Source: Streptomyces sp. BHT-5-2
GTDB taxonomy: Bacteria > Actinomycetota > Actinomycetes > Streptomycetales > Streptomycetaceae
Length of the DNA: 64,000 nt
Direction of reading: 5' to 3'
Assembly (NCBI RefSeq): GCF_019774615.1
Contig: NZ_CP081496.1
Coordinates: 1,116,001 to 1,180,000 of the forward strand
The position numbers and the translations under genes are program-made. The notes under the pieces were generated by a model that was not told where the DNA came from, did not search any database, and saw only the letters and a list, made by a program, of their open reading frames with translations. Shown here one piece after another: positions 58,700 to 64,000 of the stretch (position 1 is the first letter of the stretch; each line of letters opens with the position of its first letter).

Positions 58700-59395
58700 T
58701 CAGGCCCCGAATGCCTTGGACTTCCCCTTGGCCGGCTTGGCGCCGGCCAGCAGGTGGGCGGGGACCAGGTCACGCGCCGGTTCGCTGTACCCCACCGAGA
58801 TGATCTTGTCGCCGTGGAAGGTGAACGACGTCAGCGAGGCCAGGGTGCACTGCCGCTTCCGCGGGTCGTGCCACAGCCGCCGCCGCTCGGCGAAGCTGCG
58901 CACGATCCAGATCGGCAGCTGGTGGCTGACCGCCACCGCCTCGTGGCCGCGGGCCGCGTCCCGGGCCGCGCCGAGCGCCGCCATCATCCGCACGACCTGC
59001 TCGATGTACGGCTCGCCCCACGAGGGCCGGAACGGGTTGGTCAGGTACTTCCAGTTCCCCGGCTTCTTCAGCGCACCGTCGCCCACCCCGAAGGTCTTGC
59101 CCTCGAAGACGTTGGCCGCCTCGATCAGCCGCTCGTCGGTGGCGATCTCCAGGCCGTGCGCCCCGGCGATCGGCGCCGCGGTCTCCTGCGCACGCTCCAG
59201 CGGCGAGGCCACCACATGCGTGATGTCCCGGTCCGCGAGGTGCTCGGCGACCTGGTCGGCCATCTTCCGGCCCAGGTCGGAGAGGTGGTAACCGGGTCGG
59301 CGCCCGTAGAGCACACCCTCGGGGTTGTGCACCTCGCCGTGCCGCATCAGATGGACGACGGTGATCTCGTCACCACCGGTCCCGCCACTGCTCAT
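58700..59395 (-). CDS. Histidine-phosphatase (phosphoglycerate-mutase) family protein
   Basis: 231 residues. Catalytic RHG in VVHLMRHGEVHNPEGVLYGR, phosphate-binding Arg/Glu in VVASPLERAQETAAPIA, and the second His in EAVAVSHQLPIWIV. Broad phosphatase family; not clearly a glycolytic mutase, since the fold motifs differ. Start: ATG at 59395, GGAGG nine bases upstream. An alternative ATG at 59434 overlaps the hemL stop by four bases (ATGA), which would add 13 residues. Confidence 0.85.
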   Translation of the reverse strand: MSSGGTGGDEITVVHLMRHGEVHNPEGVLYGRRPGYHLSDLGRKMADQVAEHLADRDITHVVASPLERAQETAAPIAGAHGLEIATDERLIEAANVFEGKTFGVGDGALKKPGNWKYLTNPFRPSWGEPYIEQVVRMMAALGAARDAARGHEAVAVSHQLPIWIVRSFAERRRLWHDPRKRQCTLASLTSFTFHGDKIISVGYSEPARDLVPAHLLAGAKPAKGKSKAFGA

Positions 59396-59430
59396 CTCGC
59401 CCGTCCTCCGCTCCGTGGCACCGCTACCGC

Positions 59431-60738
59431 TCATGCCGTCGCCTCCGCGGCGGCCCGGGCGGCGGCCGGCAGCGCGGCGGCGATCCGCTCGACGGCCGCG
59501 TCGTCGTGCGCGGTCGAGACGAACCACGACTCGAACGCGGACGGCGGGAGGTAGACGCCCTGCGCCAGCATCGAGTGGAAGAAGGCGGTGAAGCGGAACG
59601 ACTCCTGCGCCTTGGCCGCCTCGTAGTCCGTCACCTCGGCGTCCGTGAAGAACACCGAGAACATGTTCCCGGCGACCTGGAGCCGGTGCGCCACGCCCTC
59701 CTTGGCCAGCGCCGCGGTGACCAGCCCGCGGATCTCGGCGGAGACCGCGTCGACCTTCTCGTAGGCGGCGTCGTCCAGCAGCCGCAGCTGTGCGACACCG
59801 GCGGCGGTGGCGATCGGGTTCCCCGACAGCGTGCCCGCCTGGTACACCGGCCCGGCCGGGGCGAGGTGCGCCATGACGTCGGCCCGGCCGCCGAAGGCCG
59901 CCGCCGGGAAGCCGCCGCCCATGACCTTGCCGAACGTCATCAGGTCCGGGCGGACCCCGTCGATGCCGTACCAGCCGGCCCGGCTGACCCGGAAGCCGGT
60001 CATGACCTCGTCGGAGACGTAGAGCGCGCCGTTCTCCCGGCAGAGGTCCGCCAGGCCCTGGTTGAAGCCGGGCAGCGGCGGGACGACGCCCATGTTGCCC
60101 GGTGACGCCTCGGTGATCACGCAGGCGATCTCGCCCTCGTGCGCGGCGAACGCGGCACGGACGGCGGCCAGGTCGTTGTACGGCAGCACGAGGGTGTCGC
60201 CGGCCTGCGCACCCGTCACCCCGGGGGTGTCCGGCAGCCCGAACGTCGCCACGCCCGAACCGGCCGCGGCCAGCAGCGCGTCCACGTGCCCGTGGTAGCA
60301 GCCGGCGAACTTGACCACCTTGGCCCGGCCGGTGAACCCGCGCGCCAGCCGGATCGCCGACATCGTCGCCTCGGTGCCGGACGAGACCAGGCGCACCTGC
60401 TCGACGGGCGCGATCCGGGCCACGATCTCCTCGGCCAGCTCGACCTCGCCGGCACCGGGCGTCCCGAAGGACGTCCCGCGGGCGACCGCCTCCTGGACCG
60501 CGGCGATCACCTCGGGGTGCGAGTGGCCGAGAATCATCGGTCCCCACGAACACACCAGGTCGACGTACTCGCGGCCATCGGCATCGGTGAGGTACGGACC
60601 GGTGCCGGACACCATGAACCGGGGCGTACCGCCCACGGCGCGGAACGCCCGCACCGGAGAGTTCACGCCGCCGGGCGTCACCACGGACGCGCGGTCGAAC
60701 AGCGACTGCGAAACAGGGGCTTCATAAGGAAAAGACAC
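59431..60738 (-). CDS. hemL: Glutamate-1-semialdehyde 2,1-aminomutase
   Basis: Makes 5-aminolevulinate for haem, the C5 pathway. 435 residues. PLP-type fold with the Lys of the Schiff base in [19 protein letters not shown], and family segments [37 protein letters not shown] and [10 protein letters not shown]. Start: GTG at 60738 ([17 protein letters not shown]), AGGA seven bases upstream; the open frame upstream is not conserved-looking. Fits next to the cytochrome c biogenesis genes. Confidence 0.95.
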   Translation of the reverse strand: MSFPYEAPVSQSLFDRASVVTPGGVNSPVRAFRAVGGTPRFMVSGTGPYLTDADGREYVDLVCSWGPMILGHSHPEVIAAVQEAVARGTSFGTPGAGEVELAEEIVARIAPVEQVRLVSSGTEATMSAIRLARGFTGRAKVVKFAGCYHGHVDALLAAAGSGVATFGLPDTPGVTGAQAGDTLVLPYNDLAAVRAAFAAHEGEIACVITEASPGNMGVVPPLPGFNQGLADLCRENGALYVSDEVMTGFRVSRAGWYGIDGVRPDLMTFGKVMGGGFPAAAFGGRADVMAHLAPAGPVYQAGTLSGNPIATAAGVAQLRLLDDAAYEKVDAVSAEIRGLVTAALAKEGVAHRLQVAGNMFSVFFTDAEVTDYEAAKAQESFRFTAFFHSMLAQGVYLPPSAFESWFVSTAHDDAAVERIAAALPAAARAAAEATA

Positions 60739-61231
60739 GGGGATCCTGACCTGCGTATACGGGGGAGGAGGGCGGCGGCGCGCGGACACGGCCCGGCTGA
60801 CAGCGGTGCGGGAATCGCCCCGCGGACCACCCGGCCCGCCCGTGCGATTCCCCTTCATTCCCTCTTGGTTTCTTTTTCGTTCCTCTCGCTCGCGACCGGG
60901 CGTCAGCCCCCGCGCGTCTGCGAAACTGGGGCGTCGTACGAGTAAGTCACGCAAGCAATGGTCTCAGAGGCGCACGGGGGCGTGCGGCCGGGCGTTTCAC
61001 GCGCCGGTGACGGGGGAGGTCTCTGAGACGATGATCGGGTTGCGCGGCTGAGGCTGCGAGTGGTCGGGTGGAGATATGCATCGCGGTGGCGAACTGGGCG
61101 AGGGAACCAATGACCGGGGTCCCGAGCGCGCCCAGCGCGGCCGTCACCGGCGCGAGGGAGCGGAGAACCTCGGCGACGACCGGCGCAAGGGCACCGAGAG
61201 CATTACGGGCGGGGAAAACAGGGGCGGCCGC
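60739..61231. other. Divergent region upstream of hemL and the hypothetical gene
   Basis: 493 bases. Left part upstream of hemL is AT-richer (60855-60890, TTCATTCCC-TCTTGGTTTCTTTTT) and should hold its promoter. The structured element at 60961-61029 is listed separately. The right part 61076-61231 could be translated as an Arg/Gly-rich N-terminus of the next gene but looks non-conserved; GGAG at 61069 is close to an ATG at 61076. Confidence 0.4.
60961..61029. ncRNA. Candidate structured RNA: three-way junction
   Basis: GTCTCAGAG (60961-60969) pairs perfectly with CTCTGAGAC (61021-61029). Between them are two hairpins: CGCACG-GGGG-CGTGCG (60971-60986) and CCGGGCG-TTTCA-CGC-G-CCGG (60988-61007, one bulge). 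Closed outer stem with two inner stems gives a 69-base three-way junction. Expression and strand are unknown; it lies 222 bases upstream of hemL and 202 before the hypothetical gene. Confidence 0.3.
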
Positions 61232-61669
61232 ATGGGGGTGACGTACAAGTACTTCGGTGCGCCCAACGGTGCCACTGCCGCCCGGGTCCCGATCTCGATG
61301 CGCCCCGAGGAACTCGGCGGCGACGAGCTCGGCATGGGCGGCATGTTCACCAAGATCAAGCCGGAGACCATGGCCGCCATGGTCCTCACCGGTATAGAGG
61401 GCATACCGCTGCACAAGGTCCCCCCGCTGGAGCTGGTCGTCCTCCACCCCGACTACGCCGTCGTCAAGCTCCCCATGACCGTGGTCGACCCGCTGCGCGG
61501 CGTAGGCGAGGAGTCCGTCGGCGCGGCCGCCTTCATCTGGTCCACCGTCCCCGACCGCGGCGGCCCCCGCGACGCCTTCAGCGTCTACCAGCTCCTCCAC
61601 GAGTGGCAGGACTTCTCCCACCGCCTCCACGAGGCGGGACACCAGGCTTACTGCCTGGTGTGGCCGTAA
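61232..61669 (+). CDS. Conserved hypothetical protein, about 145 residues
   Basis: Sequence MGVTYKYFGAPNGATAARVPISMRPEELGGDELGMGGMFTKIKPETMAAMVLTGIEGIPLHKVPPLELVVLHPDYAVVKLPMTVVDPLRGVG... reads as a globular alpha/beta protein ending QAYCLVWP. No family is recognised. Start: ATG at 61232; the frame remains open to an ATG at 61076 that would add 52 Gly/Arg/Glu-rich residues, which I consider untranslated or disordered. Codon use is like its neighbours. Confidence 0.7.
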   Translation: MGVTYKYFGAPNGATAARVPISMRPEELGGDELGMGGMFTKIKPETMAAMVLTGIEGIPLHKVPPLELVVLHPDYAVVKLPMTVVDPLRGVGEESVGAAAFIWSTVPDRGGPRDAFSVYQLLHEWQDFSHRLHEAGHQAYCLVWP

Positions 61670-61795
61670 CGGCCGGGGAGCAGGGGAGCCGAGGGGCAAC
61701 CGGGCAAGGCGGGGCGGTGCGTTCGTCGGCGGCTGCCTGGTGGGCCGACTCCGGCTCGTCGGGCCGGGGAACGACCGGCTGGGCCTACGGTCCGC

Positions 61796-61831
61796 TCGGT
61801 TCGGGTCGGGGTTCGATCGGTTCGGGTCGGG
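61796..61831. repeat. Tandem direct repeat, 15 of 21 nt
   Basis: TCGGTTCGGGTCGGG at 61796-61810 and 61817-61831, a 21-base period, in the gap between the hypothetical gene and the SDR gene. Confidence 0.85.
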
Positions 61832-61872
61832 CGGGGTGATCAGGCAGGCGAGGTCGGCGGCGGGGGCGCGGC

Positions 61873-63141
61873 TCACCATGTCGGGCGGGCCGAGACCCCG
61901 CCGTCGACGACGAGATCGTGGCCGGTGATCCAGGAGGCCATCGGCGAGGCGAGGAAGACGCAGGCGTCGCCGATGTCCTCGGGGCGCCCCAACCGGCCGG
62001 TGGGCGCCGCCCGTTGCCAGCGGGCCACCCCCTCCGGCCAGTCCTCGGCCAGGCCGGGCCGGGCGATCAGTCCCGGCGAGACGCTGTTGACGCGGATCCC
62101 GTACGGCCCGTACTCCAGGGCCGCCGCTCGGGCGTGCATCACCACCGCCGCCTTGGACGCGCAGTAGTGGGCGTGCCGCGGCGCCGGGCGGTCCGCCTCG
62201 ATCGAGGCGACATGGGTCACCGATCCGCCGCCGGCCTCGCGCAGCACCGGCACCGCGGCCTGGGTGCAGGCGAAGACGCTGTGCACGTTGGGGTCGGCGA
62301 CGGCCCGCCAGTCGGCGAGCGACATCCCGGCCAGCTCCTGGGTGGGCTGCACGCCCGCGTTGTTGACCAGTGCGGTCAGCCGGCCGCGCCAGGCGGCCGC
62401 CTCCGCCACCAGCCGGTGGCACTCCTCCTCCACGGCGAGGTCGGCGCGCAGCGCGAGGGCGCTCCCGCCGCCCTGCCCGAGTTCCCCGATCTGCTCGATC
62501 TCCTCGACCAGCGCCCGCGCGGCCGCGGCCCCGGACCGGTAGTGCACCACCACGTCCGCGCCGGCCGCGGCGAACCGCAACGCGATCCCCCGCCCGATCC
62601 CACCCGACGCCCCGGTGACCAGCACCACCTGCCCGGAAAGATCGGGGAGCTGAGGGTGGGAGGAAGCGACGGGGCGGGTGACAGCCGCCACGGACCGCCC
62701 GGGTGCGTCCCTGTCTCGACCGTCTCGACCGTCTCGGTTGTCTCGACTGCCTCGGCTGACTCCCCCGCCTGTTCCGTCGCCCCCGCCTGTCACGGCGATA
62801 CCAGCTCTCCCGTCGATCTCGGCGCTCCCGTCGATCCCGCGTCCGCCGCCTCCCCCAGCTCCACGGTGTCCTTGGCCCGCCCCCTCTTCTCGGTCTTCTC
62901 GGTCTTCTCGGTCTTCTCCCTCTTCTCTGCCTTGCCCGTCTCCCCTGTCTCCCTCGTCTCCTCTGCCTCCCGCGCCTTCCCGCTCCCCTCCGGTTTCCCG
63001 GCCTCCCCGGTTTGCGGGGTCGGTGTGCGCCGACCCGGTTGGAGGGGCGGTCTGGCCGAATCCGCCCTGCTCACCGTCCCGTTCGGAAGTACCGCCCACT
63101 TCCCCACCGTTCGGCTCATGAGGGGTCCGCACCACTGTCAT
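61873..63141 (-). CDS. Short-chain dehydrogenase/reductase with long disordered N-terminus
   Basis: 422 residues. Classical SDR domain (about 168-422): cofactor motif VTGASGGIGRGIAL, NNAG (ALVNNAGVQ), catalytic YCASK (with HVAS upstream) and the SPGLIARPGLAED loop; ends ARPTW. The first ~160 residues are Gly/Arg/Asp/Glu-rich repeats (EDREDREDREE, RDNRDGRDGRDRD). ATG at 63141 overlaps the cupin stop by four bases (ATGA), so translation should start there and include the disordered part; no better internal start has a ribosome site. Substrate unknown. Confidence 0.8.
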   Translation of the reverse strand: MTVVRTPHEPNGGEVGGTSERDGEQGGFGQTAPPTGSAHTDPANRGGRETGGEREGAGGRGDEGDRGDGQGREEGEDREDREDREEGAGQGHRGAGGGGGRGIDGSAEIDGRAGIAVTGGGDGTGGGVSRGSRDNRDGRDGRDRDAPGRSVAAVTRPVASSHPQLPDLSGQVVLVTGASGGIGRGIALRFAAAGADVVVHYRSGAAAARALVEEIEQIGELGQGGGSALALRADLAVEEECHRLVAEAAAWRGRLTALVNNAGVQPTQELAGMSLADWRAVADPNVHSVFACTQAAVPVLREAGGGSVTHVASIEADRPAPRHAHYCASKAAVVMHARAAALEYGPYGIRVNSVSPGLIARPGLAEDWPEGVARWQRAAPTGRLGRPEDIGDACVFLASPMASWITGHDLVVDGGVSARPTW

Positions 63142-63692
63142 GCCCGGCTCAGCGCCCCGATCCGCGCCGCCTCCCGCGGGAACCGCGCGGCCAGCCGCCC
63201 CGCCTCCCCGTGCTCGTAGTCCTCGAAGGTGAAGCCGGGCGCCATCGTGCAGCCGAAGAGCGTCCAGGAACCGCCGGCGGCGACCTCGGCGGCCATCCAG
63301 GTGCCGGCCGGCACCGTGAACTGCACATGCTGGCCGGCCAGGACGTCCGGGCCGAGGACGGCCGTACGGGCGGCCCCGGCGCCGGCCGTGTCACCCGCGC
63401 CGGTCCCGCCACCCGCGTCACCGGCCTCGGTGAGCAGGAACAGGGTGAGCGGATCGCCCCGGTAGAAGTGCCAGATCTCGTCGGTCGGCAACCGGTGCAG
63501 CGCGGAGAAGACGCCCGGCTCGGCGGTCAGCAGCATCACGATCGCCGAGCCCTCCGGCCGCCCGTCCGGCCGTTCCGGCCCGGCCCAGGTAGGCCGGTAC
63601 CAGCCGCCTTCACGGGGCAGCCGGGTCAGTCCGTAGAAGGCGATCAGCTCCTGCGGGAACCGGTCCCGGGGCATCGCGGGGTGCTCGTCCAT
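63138..63692 (-). CDS. DUF985 cupin-like protein
   Basis: 184 residues from ATG at 63692. Cupin beta-barrel of the DUF985 family: ELIAFYGLTRLPREGGWYRPTW, SALHRLPTDEIWHFYRGDPLTLFLL, QFTVPAGTWMAAEVAAGGSWTLFGCTMAPGFTFEDYEHG. Function unknown in this family. A Gly/Ala insertion (DAGGGTGAGDTAGAGAAR) lies mid-domain. Upstream in-frame GTG 63788 gives an Arg-rich extension without support. Same strand as the SDR gene, four-base overlap, so likely a two-gene operon. Confidence 0.8.
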   Translation of the reverse strand: MDEHPAMPRDRFPQELIAFYGLTRLPREGGWYRPTWAGPERPDGRPEGSAIVMLLTAEPGVFSALHRLPTDEIWHFYRGDPLTLFLLTEAGDAGGGTGAGDTAGAGAARTAVLGPDVLAGQHVQFTVPAGTWMAAEVAAGGSWTLFGCTMAPGFTFEDYEHGEAGRLAARFPREAARIGALSRA

Positions 63693-63838
63693 CCGTCTGG
63701 CCGCCTTCCGCTCGTCCGCCGTGCCGTGGGGCGGTCCGCCGGTCCACCGGCCGGGCGGCTGCCGCCTGTTGGCCGGTTGCCGCCTCACCCTAGGGGCGGG
63801 AGAGGCCCAGAACGCGGAACGAGCGGCAGAATCGGGCC

Positions 63839-64000
63839 ATGTCCGATCCCGACACCGCCTCCCCGGTTACCGCCACGTCCGCCAACTCCCCTGCTTTTCC
63901 CGGCCCTTCGCCCGCCTCTCCTACTGACACGGCCCCCTGGGACACCATCGACGTGCTCGTCGGCTGGCTCGACCGGGAGAGCGTGCTCCCGGCGGAGCAG
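63839..64000 (+). CDS. Start of a MazG-like gene, cut by window edge
   Basis: Only 54 residues are visible: MSDPDTASPVTATSANSPAF... followed by APWDTIDVLVGWLDRESVLPAEQ. The WDTIxxLVxWLDRxSxLPxEQ pattern is typical of the N-terminus of small MazG-like nucleotide pyrophosphohydrolases in actinobacteria. The catalytic EExxE region would lie beyond the edge. ATG at 63839; ribosome site weak. Confidence 0.5.
   Translation, partial: MSDPDTASPVTATSANSPAFPGPSPASPTDTAPWDTIDVLVGWLDRESVLPAEQ

Noticed and set aside
60961..61029. tRNA gene
   Set aside because: The length and outer stem suggested it, but there are only two inner arms, no anticodon arm of the right size and no T-loop (GTTCRA) sequence.

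Overview
This is a high-GC actinobacterial chromosome segment, almost certainly from a Streptomyces. Evidence: GC-rich third codon positions, frequent GTG/TTG starts, GTGA/ATGA gene overlaps, a twin-arginine secreted phospholipase, a 14-gene nuoA-N operon, the futalosine route to menaquinone, and an exact copy of the Streptomyces parS core. I see no rRNA, tRNA, insertion sequence, prophage or CRISPR array; it reads as core chromosome.

Layout. 1-4648: a secreted LolA/RseB-like protein cut by the left edge, a long-chain polyprenyl diphosphate synthase, fumarylacetoacetase and a small lipoprotein. 4667-20913 (minus): complete nuoA-N complex I operon, with a Rex operator and Crp-like sites in its upstream region. 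21679-24075: an NlpC/P60 wall hydrolase, an alpha/beta hydrolase and an AhpD-like protein. 24266-30717: a geranylgeranyl-reductase-family enzyme (probably menaquinone side-chain reductase), a D-Ala-D-Ala carboxypeptidase, menG, a barrel-less amidohydrolase-like protein and mqnC. 30948-35598: a receptor-like Ser/Thr kinase, an Ag85-like esterase, mqnA and a cold-shock protein. 36258-39841: two small CxxC proteins, a FadD-like ligase and a TetR regulator. 40212-42967: a DAACS symporter behind a cysteine-rich leader peptide, a DUF4229 protein and a GNAT. 43008-49066: mqnE, a parS site, an Lrp/AsnC regulator, a 44-residue protein, mqnM, a rhomboid protease, mqnP and mqnL. 49154-52795: a PLDc_N protein, an Fcy1-type cytosine deaminase, a DUF4291 protein and a secreted phospholipase C. 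52893-60738 (minus): hemL, a phosphatase, a deacetylase-like lipoprotein and the system II cytochrome c biogenesis set tlpA-ccdA-resB-ccsB. 61232-64000: a conserved hypothetical, an SDR oxidoreductase, a DUF985 cupin and the start of a MazG-like gene.

How it works together. Much of the window is respiratory-chain supply. mqnA and mqnE (early) and mqnC, mqnP, mqnL, mqnM (later) belong to the futalosine pathway. The polyprenyl synthase can supply the tail, MenG methylates the ring, the reductase probably saturates tail isoprenes, and complex I reduces the quinone. HemL and the Ccs proteins supply haem precursor and cytochrome c maturation. mqnB, mqnD and the aminofutalosine deaminase are not here and are presumably elsewhere.

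The most interesting non-coding signals are a cysteine-rich leader ORF plus palindrome ahead of the DAACS symporter, the Rex/Crp-type region of nuo, a terminator-like hairpin in the cold-shock mRNA leader, the parS site, a three-way-junction fold upstream of hemL, and recurrent tandem duplications of 20-23 nt in non-coding DNA.
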